Assembly (NCBI RefSeq): GCF_003719305.1
Contig: NZ_RARC01000008.1
Location: 1-64,000, forward strand
DNA from: Mycolicibacterium stellerae
Lineage (GTDB): Bacteria > Actinomycetota > Actinomycetes > Mycobacteriales > Mycobacteriaceae
Reading direction: 5' to 3'
Length of the DNA: 64,000 nucleotides
In this document: positions 28,807 to 37,592 of the stretch, piece after piece
Layout: each line of letters starts with the position of its first letter
How positions within the stretch are numbered: position 1 is the first letter of the stretch
Made by a program: the position numbers and the translations under genes
The notes under the pieces: model-generated
The model's database searches: none
What the model saw: the letters and a program-made list of their open reading frames with translations, nothing else
Told to the model about the DNA's origin: nothing

Positions 28807-29481
28807 ATGACCCGCAATGTCGCGATCGTCCCGATGCGTCACAACAGTGAGCGCGTTCCGGGGAAGAACTACCGCCCACTAGCGGGAGTTCCGCTCTACC
28901 ACCACGTCGTTCGTATGTTGAGTTCGGTCGCCGGAATCGACCTGATCGTGATTGACACCGACAGCGAATTCATCATTCAGGACTGCGCCGATAACTTCCC
29001 GCACGTACAGGTGCTTCTGCGCCCGGTCCATTTGCGTGATGGCGCGATCGCCATGAACGACGTGCTGCTCAACACGCTCGATCAAGTCGAGGCCGACATC
29101 GTGCTACAGACACACTCGACGAACCCATTTCTCAAGGCCGACACGGTATCTGCCGCACTTGAACTCTTCGCTAGGCCCGACCGTCAATTCGACTCCGTAT
29201 TCAGCGTGACGCGCCTGCAGGCGCGCCTCTGGGACGCCGATACCCGCCCAGTCAATCACGATCCGTCCGTCTTGCTTCGAACACAAGATCTTGCACCGCT
29301 GTTCATTGAGAATTCGTGCTTCTTCATATTTACTCCTAGCTTGCTGAGGGAGCGTGGCACTCGCATCGGGGAACGTCCATTCATGGTCGAGATTGCGCCG
29401 CTGGAGGCGGTCGACATCGATATAGAAGAGGATTTCTCCCTGGCGGCGGCCATTGCAGAGCGCGGCGGGATCACTCTATGA
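28807..29481 (+). CDS. CMP-sugar (acylneuraminate/KDO-type) cytidylyltransferase family
   Basis: The 224-residue protein has the NeuA-type N-terminal motif VAIVPMRHNSERVPGKNYRP, with the conserved Arg, Ser-x-Arg and Lys-Asn, then TDSEFI, LQTHSTNPF and a closing VDIDIEEDF, which carries a metal-binding aspartate pair. These enzymes activate 8- or 9-carbon keto sugars as CMP derivatives. No NeuB-type condensing enzyme is in the window, so the substrate is not certain and may be a smaller acid. The stop overlaps the next gene (ATGA). Confidence 0.8.
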   Translation: MTRNVAIVPMRHNSERVPGKNYRPLAGVPLYHHVVRMLSSVAGIDLIVIDTDSEFIIQDCADNFPHVQVLLRPVHLRDGAIAMNDVLLNTLDQVEADIVLQTHSTNPFLKADTVSAALELFARPDRQFDSVFSVTRLQARLWDADTRPVNHDPSVLLRTQDLAPLFIENSCFFIFTPSLLRERGTRIGERPFMVEIAPLEAVDIDIEEDFSLAAAIAERGGITL

Positions 29482-30410
29482 GCGAGCCGCTGATTCTTGT
29501 GACCTGCCGGCAGATGCAGGTCGAACTCCCGCGATACCGCGAACGCATCGAGAACCTCGGATACGACGTCGTAGCGCCGGAACTTGCTGGGCGGCAACAG
29601 TTTACCGCCTCCGAACTGCTCGACTACAGCCATCGCCTGGTGGGTATCATTGCCGGCGATGACGAGCTCAATCGTGAGTTCTTCGACGGAGCCGCCAAAC
29701 TCAAGACGGTGATCCGCTGGGGGATCGGCATGGATTCCGTCGACCACGACGCCGCCCGACAACACGGTGTGACCGTTCGCAATACCCCGGGCGTCTTCAG
29801 CCACGAAGTCGCTGACTCGGCGTTCGGCTACATTCTGAACCTCGTGCGGGGCTACATCGACGTGGACGCTGCCGTCCGCCGGGGGGAGTGGCCCAAGCTC
29901 GAAGGAATAACACTTGCCGGGGCACGGCTGGGAATTGTGGGCTTCGGCGCGATCGGACGCGAGGTCGCCAAGCGCGGACAGGGTTTCGGCATGGACGTCG
30001 TCGCGTTCGACCCCTACGTCGACGGGGCGTCGGCGGACGTATCAATCGTCGATATTGACCAGCTGCTGAAAACGAGTCGCTTCATCGTTCTCGCCTGTCC
30101 GCTTACCCCCGAGACATTCCATCTCATCAACGCCGAGCGCCTAGCCTTGGCGCGCTCGGACGCATATCTGATCAATGTGGCGAGGGGTCCGGTTGTCTTG
30201 GAAGCGGACCTGATCGGTGCCCTCAAGAGCGGGCGGCTTGCTGGTGCTGCGCTCGACGTCTTCGAAGTCGAGCCTCTGCCGCTGGACAGCGAATTCCGGA
30301 CACTGCCGAATGTCGTGCTTGGAGCACACAATGCGTCGAACACCCGTGAGGGCGTGGTACGGGCGAGCAACGCTGCAGTCGACTTCCTCATCGAGGAGCT
30401 CGCGCGATGA
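29478..30410 (+). CDS. D-2-hydroxyacid dehydrogenase (phosphoglycerate dehydrogenase-like)
   Basis: The 310-residue protein has the NAD-binding motif LGIVGFGAIGREVAKRGQGF, the catalytic-domain segment YLINVARGPVVLEADLI with the conserved Arg, EVEPLP with the Glu, and VVLGAHNAS with the His. It should interconvert a 2-keto acid and a D-2-hydroxy acid. It is translationally coupled on both sides by 4-base overlaps, to the cytidylyltransferase and an SDR. I infer that the three act on one nucleotide-activated acidic building block. Confidence 0.85.
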   Translation: MSEPLILVTCRQMQVELPRYRERIENLGYDVVAPELAGRQQFTASELLDYSHRLVGIIAGDDELNREFFDGAAKLKTVIRWGIGMDSVDHDAARQHGVTVRNTPGVFSHEVADSAFGYILNLVRGYIDVDAAVRRGEWPKLEGITLAGARLGIVGFGAIGREVAKRGQGFGMDVVAFDPYVDGASADVSIVDIDQLLKTSRFIVLACPLTPETFHLINAERLALARSDAYLINVARGPVVLEADLIGALKSGRLAGAALDVFEVEPLPLDSEFRTLPNVVLGAHNASNTREGVVRASNAAVDFLIEELAR

Positions 30411-31129
30411 GCCGCGCGGTCATCGTCACGGGGGCTGCCGGCGGGATCGGCGCGGCGCTGTGCGAACGGGTGCGCAAAGACGGATACATTGCGATCGGGA
30501 TCGACCGCTACGCTGCGCCGGCGGCCGATATCGACCTCCAGCACGACCTGAGCAAGTCCGAGCAGCTCGTGGACGTTGGTCGGGAACTGGCCAGGGACTA
30601 CGACCTGAAGGCCCTCGTGCACAACGGCGCGGTTCAGCCCATCGCACGGGCAGGCGAGACATCCCTCGATGAATGGGTAAATGCTTTGCGGGTCAACGTC
30701 ATCGCCGTCGACGCGCTGACGTCGGGCACCCGCGAGAACCTCGCCGCCAATCAGGGTTCAGTTGTGGTCATAAGCAGTGTGCACGGGCGCGCGACAACGG
30801 GCGGGATCACGGCCTACGCCACGACCAAGGCGGCGCTGGAGGGCTGGGTCCGCTCGGCCGCGATGGACCTCGGACCCGACATCCGTGTCAACGCCGTCTG
30901 TCCGGGAGCAATCGACACCGCGAAGCTCCGTGAGGGTTTCGCACGCTGGGGAGAGTCGATGGAAGCGCGCAAAGCGGTGTTGCGCGAGCGAACAGCGCTG
31001 GGCCGGATTGGCGAGCCGAGCGAAGTCGCAGGGGCTGTCTCATTTTTGATCGGTGACGACGCCCGCTTCGTCACCGGCACCGTTCTTGTCGTTGACGGTG
31101 GAGCAACTGCACGTCTCGGTACCGAGTAA
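30407..31129 (+). CDS. Short-chain dehydrogenase/reductase
   Basis: The 240-residue classical SDR has the TGxxxGIG cofactor motif (VIVTGAAGGIGAALCERV), NGA at VHNGAVQP, the catalytic Ser in VVVISSVHG, and the Tyr-x-x-x-Lys pair in AYATTKAALEGW. The C-terminal FVTGTVLVVDGG is typical. The acidic residue after the first strand is followed by Arg (GIDRYAAP), so NAD rather than NADP is likely. It is third in the coupled cassette and may set a carbonyl or hydroxyl on the CMP-sugar precursor. Confidence 0.85.
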   Translation: MSRAVIVTGAAGGIGAALCERVRKDGYIAIGIDRYAAPAADIDLQHDLSKSEQLVDVGRELARDYDLKALVHNGAVQPIARAGETSLDEWVNALRVNVIAVDALTSGTRENLAANQGSVVVISSVHGRATTGGITAYATTKAALEGWVRSAAMDLGPDIRVNAVCPGAIDTAKLREGFARWGESMEARKAVLRERTALGRIGEPSEVAGAVSFLIGDDARFVTGTVLVVDGGATARLGTE

Positions 31130-31238
31130 CGGTGCCCGCGCCCGGGTCGAACGTGCGCCGAAATTCACGGGGATGTAGGTGTGAATCCGTCTTAGACGGG
31201 CGGCAAAGCCGTTGCCGTCATTCACGGTTGGGCTAGGC

Positions 31239-32651
31239 ATGGGACAACTTGGGCGAACCGGACGGGCAGTAGCGACTTACATGCTCCTTGCTACGTTGCA
31301 GCGTGGTATTTCGTTCCTGATTCTCCCGTTCCTTTCACATGCGATGTCGCCCGTGGAGTTCGGCGCTGCCTCCACGCTGACGGCGACGGCACTGCTAGTA
31401 ACTGCTGTCGTCGGTGCACCGCTGATACAGCTGGTAATCCGTGCGGCGGCTCGAGGCGACGAAGACGGGCCCGCCCTGCTTCGTATCGCCGGCATATATT
31501 GCTACTTCGTGTTGCCCATCGCGGTGGCGGTTGCGGGTGCGCTAGTAGCACTGTTTGTGCCCGAGGTGCTCGGGGTGAACGGCACAATTTGGGGGATCGA
31601 ACTTCTCGCGATCGGCTTTCAACCCGCCGCGTCTATTTATGCCCTATGGGTGGCGCAGGCACGTGAGGATCTCGCCAGATTCGCGTGGCTTTCCTCAACG
31701 ACGGTTCTAGCGACAGCAGCGTCGAAGATCGTGCTCGTCGTCATACTCGAGTTGGGCGTGCTCGGATGGGTCCTCTCCGACTTGATCAGTGCAGTCCTTT
31801 CGGCGATCGTGGCGGTATTGCTTGTGCGGCTGCCGCATGCACGGATTACTAGTGACCATGCTCGGGCAGTTCTGAGATTCGCCCTGCCTCTTATCCCCCA
31901 CAGTGCATCAATTTGGGCGTTGAATAGTCTGAGTCGTCCCGCAATGGCTGCGGTTTCCTCTCTGGAACAGGTTGGGTTGCTGGCATTCGGCTTGAATCTC
32001 GCGTCGGTTGCCGGGCTAGTGTTGGGAGAAATCAACCGCGCTGTGCTCCCCCGCTACTCGCGTGAGAATTTCCGGGCCCCATCCCACGAAACTCTTGCCC
32101 CCGTCAGGTGGCAACTCGTCAGCGCATTCGTTATCCCCGCAATTATCGGCTCCACTGTGGCGGTCGCTGGCCCACTCATCATCGCCGATGCGTACTGGCC
32201 GTCTTTCCCCCTGACGGGAACATTGCTCATCAGTCAAGCGGCGTATGGCCTCTACCTCATACCAATGAACTACCTGACGCAAACAGCAGGGCTACCGAAG
32301 TACAGTCCCCTTGCATCAGGTGGAGGCGCAGTACTCATCCTCGTCGCGATTCTGCTATTGGGTCATAAGTATGGCGCTGCCGGGGTCGCCTATATAACCG
32401 TCGTAGGTTACGTGATAATGGCGGTCCTGGCCTTGATGCTTGTCAGAGGCCTGAGATTGGACATTGCGTGGAATTCGTGGCTGACAGATTGGCCAGCAAT
32501 TCTTTTTGGTGCGTTAGCACTAATTTGCGGCATCGTCGCGCTTTCGGAGCCCGTGGGCTCAAGCGCCGTATGGATTTTCGTAGGGACGTCGCTGGTTTCT
32601 GCGCTGGGCGCGATCATCTTGACCGCGCGTGGAAAGCACTCCCTGACATAG
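31239..32651 (+). CDS. Wzx-type polysaccharide flippase
   Basis: The 470-residue protein has about twelve hydrophobic helices spread over its full length and the MATE/Wzx layout: N-terminal ATYMLLATLQRGISFLILPF, the Asp/Glu-poor helices and ALPLIPHSASIWALNS midway, as in O-antigen transporters. It should flip undecaprenyl- or decaprenyl-linked repeat units across the membrane. ATG at 31239 was preferred to an upstream TTG at 31212 since it gives the family N-terminus. Its presence, with Wzy and the initiating transferase, defines the pathway type. Confidence 0.85.
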   Translation: MGQLGRTGRAVATYMLLATLQRGISFLILPFLSHAMSPVEFGAASTLTATALLVTAVVGAPLIQLVIRAAARGDEDGPALLRIAGIYCYFVLPIAVAVAGALVALFVPEVLGVNGTIWGIELLAIGFQPAASIYALWVAQAREDLARFAWLSSTTVLATAASKIVLVVILELGVLGWVLSDLISAVLSAIVAVLLVRLPHARITSDHARAVLRFALPLIPHSASIWALNSLSRPAMAAVSSLEQVGLLAFGLNLASVAGLVLGEINRAVLPRYSRENFRAPSHETLAPVRWQLVSAFVIPAIIGSTVAVAGPLIIADAYWPSFPLTGTLLISQAAYGLYLIPMNYLTQTAGLPKYSPLASGGGAVLILVAILLLGHKYGAAGVAYITVVGYVIMAVLALMLVRGLRLDIAWNSWLTDWPAILFGALALICGIVALSEPVGSSAVWIFVGTSLVSALGAIILTARGKHSLT

Positions 32652-32735
32652 ATAACATGGGTACACTTGCACAAGCCGCCTGGACGATGTCCTAATGACA
32701 TGACGGACTCTATGTCTCGTCGGAAGGAGAACCCG

Positions 32736-32825
32736 ATGGCCTCCCGACGAGTTGCGACCGCAACCACGTTTGCCGCTCCTGAAATCCGGCTTGACCCGCT
32801 AGCTGTTCGTCGGCGTGTCGACTAA
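32736..32825 (+). CDS. 29-residue leader ORF overlapping the wzy-like start
   Basis: ATG at 32736 is preceded by GGAAGGAG at good spacing, the best ribosome site in the area, and a 29-codon frame (MASRRVATATTFAAPEIRLD then 9 more) runs to TAA at 32823-32825. That stop lies 10 bases past the GTG start of the wzy-like gene in another frame. It may be a leader peptide that couples translation of the polymerase. It may also be chance. Confidence 0.4.
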   Translation: MASRRVATATTFAAPEIRLDPLAVRRRVD

Positions 32826-34239
32826 GCGTTTGTTAGCGCCACTTGCCATGCGAGGTCGGTTTTCGGCTCGCGTAATTGTCCCCGCAGATGGTACCGAACC
32901 GGACTGGATCGTCCTGCTGCTCCCGACTGCCATCGCGATTCGAGTGTTCAGCGCTGAAGGCTCGCTGCTGATCATCGGATTCTTTCTTGCCGCAGCCTAC
33001 ATCCGTAGATTCGACGCCAAATTCCAGCTCAATGCCGGTCCCTTAGTTCTGCTGTTCCTGTCGTGCGCAATTGTTTTCAGCAGGCCGGCGGGCATTGGGC
33101 CGCTGCTCAACCTACTTCTTGTCTTCGCGCTTGTTGTCCGCCTCGTAACCACGGTTGATGCCCGGAGAATCATTGCCTCGCTGATTGATGGTTGCGGACT
33201 GTACTTGTTCGCCAACGTCTGCTTTTACGCAGCGGGGTTGCAGTCACCGTCGACGGACTTTCGGCTAGGTGGTCTGGTCGAGTCAACAGGCTTTGTGCGT
33301 ATTGTGTATCCCCTGACGTCTTCCATAAATTCCCCGCCAATAATCGCCGCTGTTTACATCGCATCTTCGATCTTCCTCATAAGACAACCAGGGTCGGTTC
33401 GACGCTCTTTTCGACTGATGTTTTTTGTGGCCGCAATCATCGTGCTGGTCGGCTCCGGAAGCCGAGGGGCACTGGCAAGCGCTGTAGCCTTGTCGCTACT
33501 CGTATTGTGCCTCCCTGTCGTCACCCGGTGGTTGGTGCAAGCAACAACATTGCTGGCTGCAGTTTCCGCCCTTGTTCTGCCGAGCATCATTGTCTCGATA
33601 CAGTTTATCGTTACGCCGCTCATGTCATTGGCGCCCGGTCGAATAAGTGACGCAAGATCAATTGCGACGCTCGAGAGCCGCGAATATGTATGGGATCATT
33701 CGATCAGGTATTGGAATGACTGGGTGAACGACGTGCCCCACCTGCTATTCGGGTATGGCGTTAATGGTCAGTATCGATCAGGTGCCTCTTTTAGCTACAG
33801 TGAGGCGTTAGCATCGCTGATCAGACACTCCGAGCTTGCGTACGTCCATAATTCCTTTCTTCAGCAAGTGTTTGACGGGGGAGTTATTGGATGGCTCCTT
33901 TTCGTGCTGGCCACATATTGGGCTGGCACACGTTTCGCCCGTCGACGACGTGATTGGGGGGTTACCGCGATAGTTGCGATGGCCGTCTTACTTCTGGGCG
34001 CGATGACTGAGGCGACGATGGCGCCTGGCGTGGCTCAGGAGAGCTTCTGGGTGTTTTTGGTTCTTGTTGGCATTGCCTGTCAAGCGAGCGGCACGCGAGC
34101 CGTCGACGGCAGTTCCGAACGCCAAGATGCCACGACCTCCCAGGACTTGAAGGACTCGGCCAGCGCCGAGCTGAAGCGGACGCTGACGCCAGTCCGCGCT
34201 GGCGACGTCCGTGCCACAACCAGACAGGGCCGGGACTAA
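32815..34239 (+). CDS. Wzy-type O-antigen/polysaccharide polymerase
   Basis: The 474-residue integral membrane protein has about ten to eleven helices and a large periplasmic loop (about 278-350) before HNSFLQQVFDGGVIGWLLF, the O-antigen ligase/polymerase signature (Wzy_C family). SGSRGALASAVALSLLVL is another family mark. It should join lipid-linked repeat units outside the membrane. The last 60 residues are polar and cytoplasmic. The start is GTG at 32815, within a short overlapping ORF. Confidence 0.8.
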   Translation: MSTKRLLAPLAMRGRFSARVIVPADGTEPDWIVLLLPTAIAIRVFSAEGSLLIIGFFLAAAYIRRFDAKFQLNAGPLVLLFLSCAIVFSRPAGIGPLLNLLLVFALVVRLVTTVDARRIIASLIDGCGLYLFANVCFYAAGLQSPSTDFRLGGLVESTGFVRIVYPLTSSINSPPIIAAVYIASSIFLIRQPGSVRRSFRLMFFVAAIIVLVGSGSRGALASAVALSLLVLCLPVVTRWLVQATTLLAAVSALVLPSIIVSIQFIVTPLMSLAPGRISDARSIATLESREYVWDHSIRYWNDWVNDVPHLLFGYGVNGQYRSGASFSYSEALASLIRHSELAYVHNSFLQQVFDGGVIGWLLFVLATYWAGTRFARRRRDWGVTAIVAMAVLLLGAMTEATMAPGVAQESFWVFLVLVGIACQASGTRAVDGSSERQDATTSQDLKDSASAELKRTLTPVRAGDVRATTRQGRD

Positions 34240-34243
34240 CAAC

Positions 34244-34810
34244 ATGCCGTTCGTATACAACCCGTGGCGGCAGTCCAAATCTTCGCGCCGTCAGCGCGTC
34301 ATAGCGCGAGCAGTCAAGCCCCTGACACGCTTGGGCTTGGCGGCGGGCTTCTTGAACATCGATTATTCGTACGTTCATGGCGATCCTGGTCGCCTCACAC
34401 TTGGGCAGCGGTGCTCTATAATGAATACATTGTTCAATACGGTCTCGGGAGAAATCCGCATCGGCGACGACACATTGTTCTCACACAATTGCATGGTTTT
34501 GACCGGTACTCACCGCTTTCACGGGGGCCAGAGAGTCAGCTTATCGGACTATGATGCCCTGGCTGAGGTTCCTTTATCCGGGCGCGACGTAGTCATCGGT
34601 CGGGGATGCTTCATCGGGGCCGGATCCATCATAATTGGGCAGGTGACCATCGGTGACAATGCACGCATAGGTGCGGGCTCTGTCGTTACCCGCAACATTC
34701 CTGCCGGCGCTTTCGCAGCCGGCGTTCCGGCCCAAGTGCGATTTGTCGATGTCCCGGATGAAGTGCCCGCACTCGATCGTTCCGACGAGGAATCCGATTC
34801 CGATGCCTAA
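34244..34810 (+). CDS. Left-handed beta-helix (hexapeptide) acyltransferase
   Basis: The 188-residue protein has repeated hexapeptides: LGQRCSIMNTLFN, GEIRIGDDTLFSHNC, RDVVIGRGCFIGAGSIIIG and VTIGDNARIGAGSVVTRNIP, with a His-containing loop at TGTHRFHG. It fits WcaF/maltose-type O-acetyltransferases, which acetylate sugars using acetyl-CoA. ATG at 34244 follows the wzy-like stop by four bases. It would decorate the repeat unit. The C-terminal tail is acidic. Confidence 0.85.
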   Translation: MPFVYNPWRQSKSSRRQRVIARAVKPLTRLGLAAGFLNIDYSYVHGDPGRLTLGQRCSIMNTLFNTVSGEIRIGDDTLFSHNCMVLTGTHRFHGGQRVSLSDYDALAEVPLSGRDVVIGRGCFIGAGSIIIGQVTIGDNARIGAGSVVTRNIPAGAFAAGVPAQVRFVDVPDEVPALDRSDEESDSDA

Positions 34811-34973
34811 TTTCATTAGAAGACAAACGGCTAAGTCTCTCCTGCATGATGACCCTCTTGCGGCCTGAGTCGGGCTAGTTCGGTGCACATCGTGTGTGTT
34901 GATCTCGGCCCGTGCATTGGCGAGTTTCCTGCCGTTCAGGTTTGGGTACCGATGAGTATTCGCAGGCGATTTC

Positions 34974-35837
34974 GTGCGTCGCGCTGAGCGGTTCACATAT
35001 CCGGTGGCAGTCCACGGGGAAGGGCCTTTCTGGGATTCACGCAGCAATAGGCTCATGTGCATGGACGTCCTGGCGGGCACCATCGTGGCCATCGATTCTT
35101 TCGGTGGCCCGCACCGCTATCCGGTGCCCAGTCGTGCCGCGACAGTGATCAGGCACCGGACGAACTCGGGGTTCGTCATCGCCACAGAGCACGGCGTCGT
35201 TGTCGCCGATGACGGACTGACCTCCTTCGAAACTGTCGCCGAGGTGATCCAGAACACGGCGATGAGGACCAACGACGGTGGTTGCGACCCGTTCGGGGGA
35301 TTCGTCATCGGCACGATGTCCTACAACGAGCAACCCGACAGTGGGGCCGTTTACCGTGTGACTTCAAATGGCCAGGTGTGCAAGATATTGGCGCCAGTGT
35401 CGATCTCAAACGGAGTGCAATGGTCTGCTGACGGCTCACGGGTCTATTACATCGATACTCCAACTCGTCGGGTGGACGTGTTCGATGTCGATCCCCGTAC
35501 CGGCGTATGGTCAGGTCGTCGTCCGCACATCCGGATCGATGGCATGCCCGGATTTCCCGATGGCATGGCGATCGACGAAGAAGAGGGACTCTGGATTGCG
35601 ATGTGGGGCGCAGGAACAGTTCTTCGCTATGACAACTCGGGTCGGCACATCGACACCATTGCCGTCCCCGGCGTTACCATGGTCAGCTCGTGTGCGTTCG
35701 GCGGCAAGTCGCGAGATATCCTCTATATCACTACATCTCGCAAGGACTTACCTCCGGGAAGGGAGCCAAACGCTGGCGCGGTGTTCGCGATGCAGACAGC
35801 GGTTCGGGGCGCGGTTCCGGCGGAATTTCCCAGATAG
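34974..35837 (+). CDS. SMP-30/gluconolactonase/regucalcin-like protein
   Basis: The 287-residue six-bladed propeller has the four SMP-30 metal ligands: Glu about 16 (VHGEGPFWD), Asn about 100 (MRTNDGGCDPFGGF), Asn about 146 (SISNGVQWSADG) and Asp about 196 (GFPDGMAID). It should hydrolyse a sugar lactone. The frame has no ATG; it starts at GTG 34974 just after an in-frame TGA. It is unusual inside a polysaccharide cluster and may open a lactone formed during synthesis of an acidic sugar. Confidence 0.8.
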   Translation: MRRAERFTYPVAVHGEGPFWDSRSNRLMCMDVLAGTIVAIDSFGGPHRYPVPSRAATVIRHRTNSGFVIATEHGVVVADDGLTSFETVAEVIQNTAMRTNDGGCDPFGGFVIGTMSYNEQPDSGAVYRVTSNGQVCKILAPVSISNGVQWSADGSRVYYIDTPTRRVDVFDVDPRTGVWSGRRPHIRIDGMPGFPDGMAIDEEEGLWIAMWGAGTVLRYDNSGRHIDTIAVPGVTMVSSCAFGGKSRDILYITTSRKDLPPGREPNAGAVFAMQTAVRGAVPAEFPR

Positions 35838-35989
35838 TCATGAGGCTCACTTCACAACCGGCGAACTGCCGTAGCGTCCGCACACGATATGCAACCTATC
35901 GGCGGCTTTATAGACTGCGCGCCTGGCACGGGCGGCCGAACTATAGATTGAACGAACGTTCGCACTAAGCGCTCAAGCAGATCGGAGAA

Positions 35990-37087
35990 GTGGTGCCGAC
36001 AGTTGCCATCATCGGAACGCGGGGTTACCCCAGTTACTATGGCGGCTTCGAGACGGCAATCCGCAAGCTGGCGCCTTATTTGGCCAACCAGGGTTGGGAT
36101 GTCACGGTGTATGGCCGTCGCGACGCCACGCGACCGGACGACCGCGATGCCGATTCTCGCGTGGCAACTCGTGTAACTAAAGGCCTGGAAACCAAGAGCT
36201 TGAGCACGCTCTCGTACGGGTTCACGTCGACCCTCGACACCGCGTCGCGCAGGCCTGACGTCGCACTTGTAATGAACGTGGCCAACGGCTACTTCCTTCC
36301 GCTGCTGAAGGCACGCGGCGTTCCGACGCTTGTAAACGTCGACGGGGTCGAGTGGGAGCGGGCGAAATGGAGCCCGCTGGCGAGGCGAGTCTTCCGTCGT
36401 GGCGCCAACTTTACGGCGAAATGGGCCACTGATCTTGTTTTCGATTCGCTGGCGATCGAAAAGTATTGGCATGACACCTTCTCCGTTGGAGGGAGGTTCA
36501 TCCCCTACGGTGGTGATGTGCCACCGGCGTTGCCTGTGCCGCAAGGGCTGGCGCATCGAAGTTACGTGCTGATGGTTGCAAGGCTGGTTCCGGAAAACAG
36601 CGTGCCCCAGTTCTTTCAGGCGATACCAGCGATCGCCGTAAATCATCCGGTGGTAATCGTCGGAAGCTCTGGGTATGGCGGCGAGTGGGACGAAGCCGCA
36701 AGGAAATTGGCCAATCACCCAGGAGTAACGTGGCTCGGCCAGGTGAGTAACGACGATCTGCTACTCGCACTTTGGCAGCACGCCGGCGTCTACTTTCACG
36801 GCCATAGCGTCGGTGGCACCAACCCGGCACTGGTACAGGCGATGGCGGCAGGAGCTCCCGTCCTAGCTCGAGACACCGTCTATAACCGCGAGGTTTTGGG
36901 GCCAGAAGGAGAATTCGTCGCTGCCGATCCGGCAGAAATCGTCGAAACGGTCCATCAATTGATGGCCGATGAAACGAAGCGCGACAAAGCCGCCGAAGCA
37001 AACATCCGGCGCGCAAAACAGCACTACTCCTGGACGAAAGTTTGCGCCGATTACGAGCGCGCTCTGCGCGACCTCTTACGGCGCTGA
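35990..37087 (+). CDS. Glycosyltransferase family 4, DUF1972-type
   Basis: The 365-residue GT-B enzyme starts with VAIIGTRGYPSYYGGFETAIRKL, the signature of the DUF1972 rhamnosyltransferase-like subgroup, and has the nucleotide-binding half with VLMVARLVPENSVPQF, GHSVGGTNPALVQAMAAGAPVLA and DTVYNREVLG. It should transfer a sugar from a nucleotide donor in the cytosol. The GTG start is preceded by AGATCGGAGAA. A hairpin follows 55 bases after the stop and ends this transcription unit. Confidence 0.85.
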   Translation: MVPTVAIIGTRGYPSYYGGFETAIRKLAPYLANQGWDVTVYGRRDATRPDDRDADSRVATRVTKGLETKSLSTLSYGFTSTLDTASRRPDVALVMNVANGYFLPLLKARGVPTLVNVDGVEWERAKWSPLARRVFRRGANFTAKWATDLVFDSLAIEKYWHDTFSVGGRFIPYGGDVPPALPVPQGLAHRSYVLMVARLVPENSVPQFFQAIPAIAVNHPVVIVGSSGYGGEWDEAARKLANHPGVTWLGQVSNDDLLLALWQHAGVYFHGHSVGGTNPALVQAMAAGAPVLARDTVYNREVLGPEGEFVAADPAEIVETVHQLMADETKRDKAAEANIRRAKQHYSWTKVCADYERALRDLLRR

Positions 37088-37141
37088 GCTTGGTTCTCTC
37101 CATGGGCTGTCGCTGCAACATTTACGGGCGGAAACCACTAA

Positions 37142-37164
37142 CGCGGCCTCGAAGCGAGGCCGCG
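37142..37164 (+). terminator. Perfect 10-base hairpin after the DUF1972 glycosyltransferase
   Basis: CGCGGCCTCG pairs with CGAGGCCGCG around an AAG loop. It lies 55 bases past the stop at 37087 and closes the first plus-strand block of the island. Confidence 0.8.
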
Positions 37165-37592
37165 GGCCCCGAATGTCGGTGACTCCCAGTAACTCTGCGC
37201 CCGTAAGGTCGAGTTAGCCAATACACGCATACTCCGATACTGGTTTCGCCACGGCAGTTTCGCCCGCGGTGCTCTCTAGACGACGTGTTCTTCGATGCCG
37301 CGCCGCGTGCGCTGGACCGCACAGGAGGGGGCAACTGGTAACAGGGCCCGATCCGGCGATCCTTTCGCCCGGCTACGATGACCATCCATCTATACCGCGA
37401 TCGCTCTTAAAGGCGCGGCCACGTCGGTGCGCACGTAGTACGCCGAAGCGGCTATGAGGCTCGGCTTAGGGCGCACACCTCGACCACACCCAAGAATCAT
37501 CAAGTGAAAACGCTGTGGCTAACCCACACCGCGAATCGTGAGCCAAGTCAGGCTAGAGTTACGGCCTCGGAGTTATCTAGGGGGGCCGCGCG
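37165..37592. other. Gene-free stretch before the methyltransferase pair
   Basis: About 430 bases with no supportable frame. It should hold the promoter for the next pair of genes, but I cannot point to a convincing -10 box. No repeat or insertion-sequence end is visible. Confidence 0.45.
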
